Shown: positions 17,018 through 26,387 of the stretch, one piece after another
How positions within the stretch are numbered: the first letter of the stretch is position 1
Layout of the letters: the number at the start of each line of letters is the position of its first letter
Origin: Bacteroidales bacterium
GTDB lineage: Bacteria; Bacteroidota; Bacteroidia; Bacteroidales; UBA932
Assembly: GCA_012839605.1 (NCBI GenBank)
Contig: DUNA01000031.1
Span: forward strand, 1-64,000
Reading direction: 5' to 3'
Length of the DNA stretch: 64,000 bases
Notes under the pieces: model-generated
Databases searched by the model: none
Seen by the model: the letters and a program-made list of their open reading frames with translations, nothing else
What the model was told of the DNA's origin: nothing
Made by a program: the position numbers and the translations under genes

Positions 17018-18487
17018 TTAATTGTTATGTTCCTTACGCAATAAATCGATTGCCGTTTTTACGGGATTAAAGGTGCTAAGAGGCACTTCAACAAACACCG
17101 TATTCCAGCGACTCATGGCACCATTCCACAATCCCGGCCATTCTAAAGCTCGCAATTCTCTGCCCTCCATGGTTTTATGCGATATAAAGCCTGTCTTTGG
17201 GTCTGCAAACTTTTGCAAGTCATACAAATTGCCCATTGGATTCTTAATGGAACACACAATATCTACCGGATTAAAATGTGTAGACGGATATTTTTTTCCT
17301 CCCAATTGTACTTCTTCCAAAATTTGGAGTGAAATGCTGCCGTCTTCTTCTCGTACTTTGAAAGGACCGCCACCGGGCTCTCCGGAGACCGGAACCATGC
17401 CGCACACGCGAATGGGCCTATCCAAAACAGCAATCAACGCAGAGGCACACTCCGGAATGTTGTCGTAATTCAAGGGCAACCGGGTAATACAAAACGTTTT
17501 TTTCAGAAAATCAACTACTTCATGAACCAGGTCTTTGTCTGCCTTATTTTTTTTCAATATCCTTATATAATCATGTGCTTGGTGCTGACAGTCCAAAAGA
17601 AATCCCGCCAATACTTTCCTCCAAAAAAGTACCGGTTCCAACCTTGTTTCAGGTACTACGTTGTCTATGTTTCTGATGACTATCAGATCTTCCTTCAAGG
17701 TATGTAAATTCTTTAAAAGCGCTCCGTGTCCGCCCGGACGAAATAGCAGGCTTCCGTCGTCATTCCTGAACGGCGTGTTGTTCATCTGTACGGCCAAGGT
17801 GTCTGTAGACGGGCTTTGATTGGAAAAACTGACGGCAAAGGTCAAACCAAAACGGAGGGTGACAGCCTCTTGTATTTGCTCCCACAATGCCTTGAAAAGA
17901 GGTTCGTGTTCTTCCGATACTGTAAAATGAACAGCTGCCGTTCCGTCGGGATTGGCCGTTGATAACGCTGCCTCTGTCAGGTGTTCTTCAAAAGGCGTTT
18001 TGGGACCTTCCGCGTATTTGTGAAAAGGAATCAATCCTTTGGGCAATTGAGCGTAACCCAACCCTTCATCTGTAAGCAAACTGCGTAAGACTTGTTGTTT
18101 GTCGGAAAGATCTATGGGTTGTTTTTCCAAAAGGGGATAAAACGCAAATTCTTTTAGTCTCTCAAAAAACAGAAGGGCGTTGGCGTTCAAGGCTTGCTTG
18201 CCGCCTGTTTGCAGTTCTTCTTGCGCTTGAAACAGGTGGCTGAACATCCGGCTGGCCGCTCCCGATGCCGGCACAAATTTTACGCGCGTTCCCTTCCATC
18301 CTTCATAACGCGCTGCGTACCGGTTTTGCTCGGCTTGGTCCAGTTGTGTGATGCCGTTACCGGGAACAGCCGGTTCTACGATATCCAAAGGGGGAAACCC
18401 TTCTTGAAAATGTGCCAGCTGTTCTTCTATTGCGGAAACACTCAGGCCTCGGCTCTCTATGGTTTCTTTGTCTTGTTTGGTAAACAT
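17018..18487 (-). CDS. DUF4301 family protein
   Basis: A 489-residue soluble protein matching the DUF4301 family common in Bacteroidetes. It includes FVPASGAASRMFSHL near residue 75, LFRPGGHGALLKNL and VCGMVPVSGEPGGGPFKV. The glycine-rich segments resemble nucleotide-sugar-binding loops, but no reaction has been established to my knowledge. No signal peptide or membrane helix is evident. It is the last gene after recF-DUF721-pdxB, 10 nt behind pdxB. Confidence 0.85.
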   Translation of the reverse strand: MFTKQDKETIESRGLSVSAIEEQLAHFQEGFPPLDIVEPAVPGNGITQLDQAEQNRYAARYEGWKGTRVKFVPASGAASRMFSHLFQAQEELQTGGKQALNANALLFFERLKEFAFYPLLEKQPIDLSDKQQVLRSLLTDEGLGYAQLPKGLIPFHKYAEGPKTPFEEHLTEAALSTANPDGTAAVHFTVSEEHEPLFKALWEQIQEAVTLRFGLTFAVSFSNQSPSTDTLAVQMNNTPFRNDDGSLLFRPGGHGALLKNLHTLKEDLIVIRNIDNVVPETRLEPVLFWRKVLAGFLLDCQHQAHDYIRILKKNKADKDLVHEVVDFLKKTFCITRLPLNYDNIPECASALIAVLDRPIRVCGMVPVSGEPGGGPFKVREEDGSISLQILEEVQLGGKKYPSTHFNPVDIVCSIKNPMGNLYDLQKFADPKTGFISHKTMEGRELRALEWPGLWNGAMSRWNTVFVEVPLSTFNPVKTAIDLLRKEHNN

Positions 18488-18497
18488 GTCTTTGTAA

Positions 18498-19532
18498 TTA
18501 ACAAAATGTCAGTGCATTGTATTGTTCCCGAGTCCACTCTCTTCTATATACGTAGGCATTTCTTTGTTCTTCAAACAGATCCGGTGCAGACCTCAACCGC
18601 TTGTCTTCTTCCATAATGGGAAAACATTGCGTAAACAGTGCATGGGAGGGAACTTCTTCCACGGACGGCAAGGTCACTGCGTATTGCAGCAATTCTTCCC
18701 ATTGAAAATGAGCGGCCAGTGCTCGGACAACCGTTTCTGTGGCATTCCTTTTTCCTTCCATGGAATACCCGGCAATGTGCGGCGTGGCTATGTGTGTCGC
18801 ATCTAATGTCTTCTTGTCTATATGCGGTTCGTTCTGCCAGACGTCCAAAACAACAGCACCCAAACCGGGTGCAGCTGCTTGCAAAGCCTGCTCGTTTGTA
18901 ACGTCTCCACGCGATGTATTAATAAAGAAGGCGCCTTCCTTCATTTTGTCAAAAAAGGATCTATCAGCCATTCCTCTTGTAGTAGCGTCCAAGGGTACGT
19001 GCAGCGTAACTACATCTGCTTTTGAAAGCAAAAAATCAAGCGAACAAAAAGAATCGACTCCTTCTTGTGCTGCTCTGGGAGGGTCGTTCAGCAACGTTTT
19101 CATACCTAAGTGTCCGGCCAACCGTTCTACCCTGCTCCCTACATTTCCAACTCCTACAATACCGATTGTTTTGTCTGAAAGACACATGTTTTTCTGCGTA
19201 GCCGCAACGGCCAGAGCTGTAAAAACATATTGCATCACGGCCCCTGCATTGCATCCCGGAGCGTGTGCCACCGCAATGTTTGCCGTAGCACAGTAATCCA
19301 AATCAATATGGTCTGTGCCAATAGTAGGTGAACCGACAAAAGTCACGGAACTGCCTTGAAGCAATTCCTTGGAACAAAGGGTACGCGTACGTACCAACAA
19401 AGCATCTGCACAGCGCAAAGCCGATGCATCTATCCGGTGATAGGGCATGCGAACTATACGTGCGTAACGCTCGGGAATTCCTTCCAGGTAAGGTATTTGG
19501 TTGTCTGCTATGATGAGCGGCTTTTTACGCAT
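18498..19532 (-). CDS. pdxB: Erythronate-4-phosphate dehydrogenase
   Basis: 344 residues from the ATG at MRKKPLIIADNQIPYLEG; the ORF track begins two codons earlier at a TTG that overlaps the DUF721 stop. The enzyme oxidises 4-phosphoerythronate to 2-oxo-3-hydroxy-4-phosphobutanoate in pyridoxal-phosphate synthesis. It belongs to the D-2-hydroxyacid dehydrogenases: NAD-binding GIVGVGNVGSRVERLA, VTLHVPLD, INTSRGDVTNEQAL and TPHIAGYSMEGK. The C-terminal dimerisation segment is present. PLP-dependent enzymes nearby include lysA and the PLP-buffer protein YggS. Confidence 0.93.
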   Translation of the reverse strand: MRKKPLIIADNQIPYLEGIPERYARIVRMPYHRIDASALRCADALLVRTRTLCSKELLQGSSVTFVGSPTIGTDHIDLDYCATANIAVAHAPGCNAGAVMQYVFTALAVAATQKNMCLSDKTIGIVGVGNVGSRVERLAGHLGMKTLLNDPPRAAQEGVDSFCSLDFLLSKADVVTLHVPLDATTRGMADRSFFDKMKEGAFFINTSRGDVTNEQALQAAAPGLGAVVLDVWQNEPHIDKKTLDATHIATPHIAGYSMEGKRNATETVVRALAAHFQWEELLQYAVTLPSVEEVPSHALFTQCFPIMEEDKRLRSAPDLFEEQRNAYVYRREWTREQYNALTFC

Positions 19533-19534
19533 AT

Positions 19535-19825
19535 TCAACGAATAATGATTTCTTGAACGGAATCATTCCCTAAGAGTATGTTCAACCTTTCCTTTAAAAA
19601 GATCTTTTGCATATCCAACTGGCAGCGGAGTACAGAAGACGCTACATGTACTGTGTACCTGCCGCTGCGGAACGTACGTTTTGTACATTCTTGAGCAGCC
19701 GACTTTCCTATGACCTCATCCCAAGCTTTATGGATTTTCAATGTTTCCAAACCTTCTGCCAATCCCGACTCTTGCAATGTTTGGTCAATGATGTCTTTCA
19801 ATACTCTTGCCTGCTTCCTCTTCAT
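19535..19825 (-). CDS. DUF721 (DciA-like) protein
   Basis: A 96-residue protein of the DUF721 family, which includes DciA, the ancestral replicative-helicase loader. Seen are the short N-terminal helix MKRKQARVLKDIIDQTL and the KH-like core WDEVIGKSAAQECTKRTF...VHVASSVLRCQLDMQKIFLKERLN. The start overlaps the recF 3' end by 41 nt; DUF721 genes next to recF are common, which supports the call. A role in DnaB loading is inferred from the family. Confidence 0.82.
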   Translation of the reverse strand: MKRKQARVLKDIIDQTLQESGLAEGLETLKIHKAWDEVIGKSAAQECTKRTFRSGRYTVHVASSVLRCQLDMQKIFLKERLNILLGNDSVQEIIIR

Positions 19826-20912
19826 TTGTAAACCCTCCGTCTTTAACTCTGAATATTTTACGTGAACCGCCTAAATTCTGAATGATTTCTTCTATGCGTA
19901 CTTTGTTGCTGTCTGTTAGAAAAATCTGTCCAAAACCGTCTTCCACCACCAAATGCAACAAACGCGAAACCCTTTGTGCATCTAGTTTGTCAAACACATC
20001 ATCCAACAACAAAATGGGAGCCACCTCTTTCATTTGCTTTATCAAAGCAAATTGCGCCAGTTTGAGGGCCAGCAGATACGTTTTCTGCTGCCCTTGCGAT
20101 CCGCACGACTTCAAAGCATGACCGCCTAATGAAAAATAAATATCATCACGTTGAATGCCCACACTAGTATACATAAGGACTCTGTCTTTTTCAAAAGATC
20201 GGGCCAACAATTCTTTCATGGGAGCGCGATTCAAATCGGAATCGTACCTTAAATCTACTTGTTCTTTACCGGAAGACAGCAAATTGTAGTACTTCGTTAC
20301 CTGAGGACCCAATAAGCGACACAAACGGCTGCGGTGTTCATGAATGGCATCTGCTCTGACAGAAAGACCTGCATCTATAGCTTCCAATACGTTTTGAGAC
20401 CCTCCGTCCGATTTCAACCACCTGTTTCTTTGGTGAAGCAGTTTGTTGTATTCCATAACCGTCAACAAGTAGTCCGGTATGGTCTGCGAAAGAAGAAAAT
20501 TCATGTACTTACGACGCTCTTCCCCGGGACCGTACACAAGCGTTGTGTCTTGTGGAGAAACCATGACAACGGGCAGCAATCCTACATGCAAAGACAATTT
20601 CTCATATTTTTTCCCGTTCCTTTGAAATGTTTTTTCCGTACCGGGTGTCACGGAACAGGAAATTTTTTCTGTCAATCCGGAAGTCACATCGTATTCACCA
20701 AACAAAGAAAAAGTTTGAGCGTTGTGACGGACAACCTCTCTGTCCCGGATAGATAAGGCACTTTTACACAGGCTCAAATAATAGATGGCGTCCAACAAGT
20801 TGGTTTTTCCCTCTCCGTTATCTCCGTACAAAACGTTAATTCCCGGAGAAAATTCCAATTGAGCTTGAGCAATGTTTTTAAAATCAGAGATCAACAATCG
20901 AACTAAATGCAT
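19785..20912 (-). CDS. recF: DNA replication and repair protein RecF
   Basis: A 375-residue SMC-like ATPase that helps load RecA at gapped DNA with RecO and RecR. The Walker A motif is GDNGEGKTNLL (about residue 30-40), the signature region is SCGSQGQQKTYLLALKLAQF and Walker B is PILLLDDVFDKLD. Length is normal. It is the first gene of the recF-DUF721-pdxB-DUF4301 run, with a divergent promoter shared with the TPR gene. It is not beside dnaA/dnaN/gyrB as in many bacteria. Confidence 0.95.
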   Translation of the reverse strand: MHLVRLLISDFKNIAQAQLEFSPGINVLYGDNGEGKTNLLDAIYYLSLCKSALSIRDREVVRHNAQTFSLFGEYDVTSGLTEKISCSVTPGTEKTFQRNGKKYEKLSLHVGLLPVVMVSPQDTTLVYGPGEERRKYMNFLLSQTIPDYLLTVMEYNKLLHQRNRWLKSDGGSQNVLEAIDAGLSVRADAIHEHRSRLCRLLGPQVTKYYNLLSSGKEQVDLRYDSDLNRAPMKELLARSFEKDRVLMYTSVGIQRDDIYFSLGGHALKSCGSQGQQKTYLLALKLAQFALIKQMKEVAPILLLDDVFDKLDAQRVSRLLHLVVEDGFGQIFLTDSNKVRIEEIIQNLGGSRKIFRVKDGGFTNEEEAGKSIERHH

Positions 20913-20934
20913 GCAGATTCCTTGTGTAAGTGTG

Positions 20935-20942
20935 CAAAAATA
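20935..20942 (-). promoter_or_regulatory. Predicted -7 element TATTTTTG for recF
   Basis: Exact TAnnTTTG on the minus strand, 22 nt before the recF ATG and 12 nt from the oppositely oriented element of the TPR gene. Confidence 0.55.
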
Positions 20943-20954
20943 GCAAAAAATACG

Positions 20955-20962
20955 TATATTTG
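20955..20962 (+). promoter_or_regulatory. Predicted -7 element TATATTTG for the TPR gene
   Basis: Exact TAnnTTTG on the plus strand, 20 nt before the ATG. The divergent arrangement with recF means the two polymerase sites overlap. Confidence 0.6.
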
Positions 20963-20982
20963 CCGCCTTAAAACAAAGACCT

Positions 20983-21678
20983 ATGTCAAAAAAGAAAAGC
21001 AGATCTAAGCATACTCAGAAAAAAGAAGAAATGGCCGTAGTAGCCGAAGCCATTAGCAAATCAGAAGAGTTTCTGAACAAATACAAAAACCATATTTTGT
21101 ATACCGTTTTAGGTGTTGTAATCCTGCTGGGATTGGTGTTTGCCTATATGAGGCTCATTCGAGACCCCAAACGGGAAGAAGCCTTGGCGCAACTGTTTCC
21201 CGCAGAACAATACTTCCGTATAGATTCCTTTGACCTAGCACTAAACGGAGACGGCAACATCTTAGGTTTTAAAGACATCATAAAAGATTATAAAAAGAAA
21301 GCCGGTCCTCTGGTATATTTTTACGCAGGTGTTTGTGAGCTCCAACTGGAAAACTACACAGAAGCTATTGACTTCCTGAGAAAGTACAAAACAGGAGATG
21401 AAATCATACAAGCAAGGGCGTATGCCAACATAGCAGATGCCTACGTGGGGCTTGATCAATTGGACAAAGGGTTGTCCTGGTATATGAAAGCCGCCACCTA
21501 TAAAGACAATGCGTACGCTGCAGGATATTATAAAAAGGCAGCCATCCTCATGGAAGAAACAGGCGACTACGAAGGCGCCTTGTCTATCTACAATATGATC
21601 AAACTCAAATACCCTCAAACGATAGAGGGCATGGATATTGACAAATACATTTCACGCATTGAAGTGTTGATGCAATAA
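20983..21678 (+). CDS. Membrane-anchored TPR protein, YfgM-like
   Basis: 231 residues: a lysine-rich cytoplasmic N-terminus (MSKKKSRSKHTQKKEE), a single transmembrane helix at about residues 39-58 (HILYTVLGVVILLGLVFAYM), then several TPR-like repeats (LVYFYAGVCELQLENYTEAIDFLRKY, ARAYANIADAYVGLDQLDKGLSWYMKAA, YEGALSIYNMIKLKYP). This layout matches YfgM-type ancillary translocon proteins that face the periplasm. Function here is inferred. It is followed 12 nt later by yebC. Confidence 0.75.
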   Translation: MSKKKSRSKHTQKKEEMAVVAEAISKSEEFLNKYKNHILYTVLGVVILLGLVFAYMRLIRDPKREEALAQLFPAEQYFRIDSFDLALNGDGNILGFKDIIKDYKKKAGPLVYFYAGVCELQLENYTEAIDFLRKYKTGDEIIQARAYANIADAYVGLDQLDKGLSWYMKAATYKDNAYAAGYYKKAAILMEETGDYEGALSIYNMIKLKYPQTIEGMDIDKYISRIEVLMQ

Positions 21679-21690
21679 AACAATTCTATT

Positions 21691-22413
21691 ATGGGCAGGG
21701 CTTTTGAATACAGAAAGGCCAGAAAATTAAAGCGCTGGGGCAGTATGTCCCGCACCTTTACCCGTTTGGGTAAAGAGCTGACTATTGCAGCCAAAGAAGG
21801 CGGAACAGATCCCGAAAACAATCCGCGTTTGCGGGCCGTTATCCAAACAGCCCGGTCTGAAAACATGCCTAAGGATAATATAGAAAGAGCCATCCGAAGG
21901 GCAGAGGAAAAAGACAAAGGCGATTACAAAGAAGTGGTGTACGAAGGATACGGGCCGCACGGTATTGCCATTTTGGTAGAAACGGCTACAGACAATACTA
22001 CGCGAACGGTAGCCAATGTCCGCTCCTATTTCAACAAACACGGAGGCAGTTTGGGTACTTCCGGCAGTGTAGATTTCTTATTTGATCATACTTGTGTTTT
22101 TCGTATAAAAGAGACACCGGGATTGGACTTGGAAGAGTTGGAACTGGAATTGATTGATTACGGAGGAGAAGAAGTCTTCAAAGACGAGGACGAAGACGAT
22201 GTCATAGTCATTTACGGTGCCTTTGAAGCCTACGGCAGTCTGCAAAAATTTATTGAAGAAAAGCAATTGGAATTGGTCAGCGGCGGATTTGATCGTATCG
22301 TCAACGGTCCCTTAAAAGAATTGACGCCTGCTGAAAAAGAAGAAATAGAAAAGTTGGTAGAACGTATAGAGGAAGACGACGACGTACAAAACGTGTTCAC
22401 CAACATGGCTTAA
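21691..22413 (+). CDS. YebC/PmpR family transcriptional or translational regulator
   Basis: A 240-residue TACO1/YebC-family protein. The N-terminal domain shows MGRAFEYRKARKLKRWGSMSRTFTRLGKELTIAAKEGG and NPRLRAVIQTARSENMPKDNIERAI. The segment VVYEGYGPHGIAILVETATDNTTRT is the family hallmark. It starts FEYRKARK where many members have HKWANIKHRK, a variant common in Bacteroidetes. Members act as DNA-binding regulators or help ribosomes through difficult sequences. The 3' end faces the LTA-synthase-like gene 8 nt away. Confidence 0.92.
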   Translation: MGRAFEYRKARKLKRWGSMSRTFTRLGKELTIAAKEGGTDPENNPRLRAVIQTARSENMPKDNIERAIRRAEEKDKGDYKEVVYEGYGPHGIAILVETATDNTTRTVANVRSYFNKHGGSLGTSGSVDFLFDHTCVFRIKETPGLDLEELELELIDYGGEEVFKDEDEDDVIVIYGAFEAYGSLQKFIEEKQLELVSGGFDRIVNGPLKELTPAEKEEIEKLVERIEEDDDVQNVFTNMA

Positions 22414-22421
22414 CGGCGTAT

Positions 22422-24275
22422 TCAGTCTTCTGCTGTTAAGCGATCGTCCAAAAGTCTGTTGTTGTACTGCTGTCTGAAAGCTTTTAGAAAGAGCTCGTTG
22501 GATGACGGATTGTTTGCCACAAAGGGAATGGTAGAGGTATCGCGTATGTTTCTTCCAAAGGCAAAATAGCTGTGCGGGTAATCCAACCACTCCAAAACGG
22601 TAGGCATAATATCAATTTGCTGTGTTGTGTGTTCAAACCTTTCTCCTTTAGGTATAAGCGTTCCTGAAGGATCGTAGTACAACAAAGGAATGGCCATACT
22701 TTCTGTAGCTGACTGGTATTGGGGGTTGGTGCGGGAAAAAATTCCGTGATCAGCTACCAAAACAAACAACGTATGTTCATACCAACTGCTTTTGGCAACG
22801 CGTTCAAAAAACCGTTGGATTGCATAGTCTGCATATCCAATGCATGGGTGAACGGGATCTGTCCCTTCAGGAAATTTGCCTTTGTACTCTTTAGGTATCA
22901 CAAAAGGGTGATGAGAAGAAAGGGTAAACAGGGCAGCAGCAAAAGGCTCGGGAAAAGAATCTAAAGTAGCCGCAAAAAATTGCAAAAAGGGCTCGTCCCA
23001 TATACCCCAGTACCCATCGTAAAAAGCTTTGTCACCAAATTCGTTCATACCGTAATACGCATCAAAACCAAAATGACGCGCCATTCCGTCCAATCCCATA
23101 GAACCGTTTGGAGCCCCATGAAAAAATGCCGTAGCATATCCCCTCTTTTTTAATGCATTACCCAATCCTTCTACCTTATTAAGTGCGTACGGCGTAAGAG
23201 CAAACGATTGTTCCAAAGAAGGGATGCTACCCAGAATAGAAGGAATGGCATCTACCGATTTCCGACCGTTTGCATAAGCCTTTGTACAAGAAAACGAATG
23301 CATCATCAAAGAATCCAGAAAAGGCGTATAGGACGGACCTGTTCCTTCGTTCAGGCTCCCTATGTATTCTTTGGAAAAACTTTCCAGAATAAGAATGACC
23401 ACATTTTTTTCCACATCCTCTGCAGAATCTGGCCCCATTCGATCTTCACCCTCTTTTTTTCTATGAATAGGTGTGTAAATACGTTCCAATTCCTCCTCTG
23501 AGGGGAAATAATTCAGCCTTTCCAAAGAAGGTTTTCCCACCGTTCGTATGATGCAAAACGGAGTATTCAAAACCAACCCGGTCTGTATGGGGTCTCTTAC
23601 ATAAGCCGTAGCATTGCTCAAGGTGATGGGGCGTGTGGTTCTGTCCATACCACCCCGGATGGCTATTACGGCAAGTCCTGCCGTCAAGCACCAAACCAGC
23701 AATCGGGTTGCAAAAAAACGAACCGTTAACGCAGGACGAGACGGCTCTTTGGACGGCTTGTAACTTATACGTCCGTATCCAAACCAAAGCAATCCCATAA
23801 GAATGAGCCACAAAAGTACCACAAAGGGATGTTCCGTTACGGCACGGAGCACAATGGGTCCCAGGTTTGTTTCATTAGAAAATTCACGAAAGAAAGTAAA
23901 ATCCGTTCTCCTAAGAGTGGTCCGAAAAAATACAAAATCAAACAATTGAGCCAAAAAACCGGCTCCGTTCGTTACCATAAAAAGGACCTTTAAAAAAAGC
24001 TGCCATCCCTTTGAGAAAACAAACGGCAACGGCAAAAGAGCCAGCAGCAGATAAGGCCCGTTCAGATAAAACAAGGCAGCCAAATCAAAACGCAGGCCTC
24101 CACGCAAAATCTCTAACCACGAAGCCGTAGAAATTTCCGGAAACAAATATTGGTTGTATGCATAAAAACCCATTCTTGTCAAAAAAAACAAGAGCAGAAT
24201 CAAAGCCATCAGTTTTATCAAGCCAAGAAAATAACGAATTTCGGTATGGTTTTTGATTGTTTTCATCATTTCCAT
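22422..24275 (-). CDS. LTA-synthase-family sulfatase/phosphotransferase, inner membrane
   Basis: 617 residues. The N-terminal third holds about five transmembrane helices and the C-terminal part is a periplasmic alkaline-phosphatase-superfamily domain. Metal and nucleophile motifs are NVVILILESFSKEYIGS, GRKSVDAIPSILGS (candidate nucleophile Ser), LSSHHPFVIP and LFVLVADHGIF. In Gram-negative bacteria such proteins transfer phosphoglycerol or phosphoethanolamine head groups to glycans or lipid A, not lipoteichoic acid. The substrate here is unknown. It is divergent from the epimerase gene and has its own -7 element. Confidence 0.87.
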   Translation of the reverse strand: MEMMKTIKNHTEIRYFLGLIKLMALILLLFFLTRMGFYAYNQYLFPEISTASWLEILRGGLRFDLAALFYLNGPYLLLALLPLPFVFSKGWQLFLKVLFMVTNGAGFLAQLFDFVFFRTTLRRTDFTFFREFSNETNLGPIVLRAVTEHPFVVLLWLILMGLLWFGYGRISYKPSKEPSRPALTVRFFATRLLVWCLTAGLAVIAIRGGMDRTTRPITLSNATAYVRDPIQTGLVLNTPFCIIRTVGKPSLERLNYFPSEEELERIYTPIHRKKEGEDRMGPDSAEDVEKNVVILILESFSKEYIGSLNEGTGPSYTPFLDSLMMHSFSCTKAYANGRKSVDAIPSILGSIPSLEQSFALTPYALNKVEGLGNALKKRGYATAFFHGAPNGSMGLDGMARHFGFDAYYGMNEFGDKAFYDGYWGIWDEPFLQFFAATLDSFPEPFAAALFTLSSHHPFVIPKEYKGKFPEGTDPVHPCIGYADYAIQRFFERVAKSSWYEHTLFVLVADHGIFSRTNPQYQSATESMAIPLLYYDPSGTLIPKGERFEHTTQQIDIMPTVLEWLDYPHSYFAFGRNIRDTSTIPFVANNPSSNELFLKAFRQQYNNRLLDDRLTAED

Positions 24276-24287
24276 AAGTAATACCTA

Positions 24288-24295
24288 CAAAAGTA
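24288..24295 (-). promoter_or_regulatory. Predicted -7 element TACTTTTG for the LTA-synthase-like gene
   Basis: Exact TAnnTTTG on the minus strand, 12 nt before the start codon, giving at most a very short leader. Confidence 0.55.
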
Positions 24296-24335
24296 AAGAA
24301 TCTATGATTATATTAGACTTTTCAGATAAATTTCA

Positions 24336-24343
24336 TACTTTTG
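24336..24343 (+). promoter_or_regulatory. Predicted -7 element TACTTTTG for the epimerase-decarboxylase operon
   Basis: Exact TAnnTTTG on the plus strand, 34 nt before the epimerase ATG. No further exact element was found before the V-ATPase genes. Confidence 0.6.
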
Positions 24344-24377
24344 TGGGATTAAAAATTATAATTTGACTCAATAAACT

Positions 24378-24785
24378 ATGATCAAACATATTGAGCATAT
24401 AGGCATAGCCGTAAAGTCACTGGAAACAGCTATTCCCTTTTATGAAAATGTTCTTGGTCTTACTTGTTATGCTATAGAAGAGGTAAAGGACCAAAAAGTA
24501 AAAACAGCTTTTTTCCAAGTAGGAGAAACAAAAATTGAACTACTGGAAAGCACAGATCCGGAAGGCCCCATTGGAAAATTCATTGAGAAAAGAGGAGAAG
24601 GGGTACACCATATTGCTTTTGCCACAGAAGGCCTGCCGGAAAAACTGGAAATATTGGAAAAGAAAGGCATACGTCTGATTGATAAAACACCGCGTAAAGG
24701 AGCAGAAGGACTACAAATTGCTTTTCTACACCCAAAAGATACCCTTGGGGTATTGACAGAGCTGTGTGAAAACCCTGGTAAATAA
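24378..24785 (+). CDS. mce: Methylmalonyl-CoA epimerase
   Basis: A 135-residue vicinal-oxygen-chelate protein that interconverts the (2R) and (2S) forms of methylmalonyl-CoA using a bound divalent metal. Metal ligands appear in IKHIEHIGIAV, TKIELLEST, GVHHIAFAT and VLTELCE. It links the B12-dependent mutase (not in the window) to the decarboxylase encoded immediately downstream. Length is normal. First gene of the operon. Confidence 0.95.
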   Translation: MIKHIEHIGIAVKSLETAIPFYENVLGLTCYAIEEVKDQKVKTAFFQVGETKIELLESTDPEGPIGKFIEKRGEGVHHIAFATEGLPEKLEILEKKGIRLIDKTPRKGAEGLQIAFLHPKDTLGVLTELCENPGK

Positions 24786-24821
24786 TTTTTTATTCTATAA
24801 TTTTAAATACACTGTATAAAA

Positions 24822-26375
24822 ATGAGCAAGCAGTTGGAACAGGTCAGGGAGTTGATACAGCTCCGTGAAAAAGCCCGCCTGGGTGGTGGACAAAGACGTA
24901 TTGACGCACAACATGCTAAAGGAAAATTGACGGCTCGCGAACGCATAACCATGCTTCTTGATGAAGGCAGCTTTGAAGAGTTTGATATGTTCGTGACGCA
25001 CAGAAGTACCAACTTTGGCATGCAGGATAACGTCATCATGGGTGACGGCGTTGTTACGGGATATGGGACCATAGAAGGAAGGCTCGTGTATGTATTTGCA
25101 CAGGATTTCACCGTTTTTGGCGGTTCCCTCTCTGAAACCATGGCCCTGAAAATTACTAAAATCATGGAACAGGCCATGAAAGTAGGTGCTCCTCTCATCG
25201 GAATCAACGACTCCGGAGGCGCACGAATTCAAGAAGGTGTGAATGCCTTGGCAGGATATGGCGATATTTTCCAGAAAAACATCTTGGCATCCGGTGTGAT
25301 TCCACAAATTTCAGCCCTGTTTGGCCCTTGTGCCGGCGGTGCTGTGTATTCCCCTGCACTTACAGACTTTACAGTCATGATGAAGGGATCCAGCTACATG
25401 TTCTTGACAGGCCCAAAAGTAGTCAAGACCGTAACGGGAGAAGACGTTACTCAGGAAGACCTGGGTGGAGCACAAGTACACGCCAGCAAGAGCGGTGTGG
25501 CACACTTTGCCGTTGAATCGGAAGAAGATGGCATTGAGTTGCTTCGCGACCTGCTCAGCTACCTGCCTCAGAACAATATGGAGGAACCTCCGCATATAGA
25601 ATGCTCCGACCCCATTGACAGGCTGGAAGACTCTTTGAACGAAATCATTCCGGACAGCCCCAACAAACCGTACAACATGTACGATATCATCCACAACATT
25701 GTGGACTACGGCAAGTTCCTGGAAGTACATAAAGACTACGCTACCAATATCATTACGGGGTTTGCTCGTTTTAACGGAACATCTGTAGGTATTGTAGCCA
25801 ACCAGCCTCGCGTATTGGCCGGTGTGTTGGATATCAACTCTTCCAGAAAGGCGGCTCGTTTTGTACGTTTTTGCGATGCTTTCAACATTCCCATCATTAC
25901 CTTGGTAGACGTTCCCGGATTCTTACCCGGAACACAACAAGAATACGGCGGAGTGATTTTACACGGAGCCAAATTGCTGTACGCGTACGGAGAAGCCACA
26001 GTACCTAAAATCACCGTAATCCTTAGGAAAGCTTATGGAGGCGCCTACATTGTAATGGGATCCAAGCATCTGGGTGGAGACCTCAACTATGCATGGCCTT
26101 CTGCAGAGATTGCCGTTATGGGACCGTCCGGTGCTATTGAGGTATTGTACGGAAAAGAACTGGCTAATGTAGAAGATCCGGCCCTTTTTGTGGCAGAAAA
26201 AGAAAAAGAATACCGCGACAATTTTGCTAACCCCTATAATGCGGCACGGTACGGGTACATTGATGACGTAATAGAACCTAGGAATACGCGTTTCAGGATT
26301 ATACGGGCCTTGCAGTTGCTCTCCAACAAAAAACAAAGTCTGCCTCCCAAGAAGCACGATAACCTTCCTTTATAA
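24822..26375 (+). CDS. mmdA: Methylmalonyl-CoA decarboxylase alpha subunit (carboxyltransferase)
   Basis: A 517-residue biotin-dependent carboxyltransferase that moves CO2 from methylmalonyl-CoA to the biotin carrier and releases propionyl-CoA. It has the two crotonase-like halves of the acyl-CoA carboxylase beta family, with [57 protein letters not shown] and the C-terminal [16 protein letters not shown] and [18 protein letters not shown]. The next three genes supply the gamma, carrier and beta subunits, so a decarboxylase is favoured over a propionyl-CoA carboxylase. Confidence 0.94.
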   Translation: MSKQLEQVRELIQLREKARLGGGQRRIDAQHAKGKLTARERITMLLDEGSFEEFDMFVTHRSTNFGMQDNVIMGDGVVTGYGTIEGRLVYVFAQDFTVFGGSLSETMALKITKIMEQAMKVGAPLIGINDSGGARIQEGVNALAGYGDIFQKNILASGVIPQISALFGPCAGGAVYSPALTDFTVMMKGSSYMFLTGPKVVKTVTGEDVTQEDLGGAQVHASKSGVAHFAVESEEDGIELLRDLLSYLPQNNMEEPPHIECSDPIDRLEDSLNEIIPDSPNKPYNMYDIIHNIVDYGKFLEVHKDYATNIITGFARFNGTSVGIVANQPRVLAGVLDINSSRKAARFVRFCDAFNIPIITLVDVPGFLPGTQQEYGGVILHGAKLLYAYGEATVPKITVILRKAYGGAYIVMGSKHLGGDLNYAWPSAEIAVMGPSGAIEVLYGKELANVEDPALFVAEKEKEYRDNFANPYNAARYGYIDDVIEPRNTRFRIIRALQLLSNKKQSLPPKKHDNLPL

Positions 26376-26387
26376 CCCTACATTACA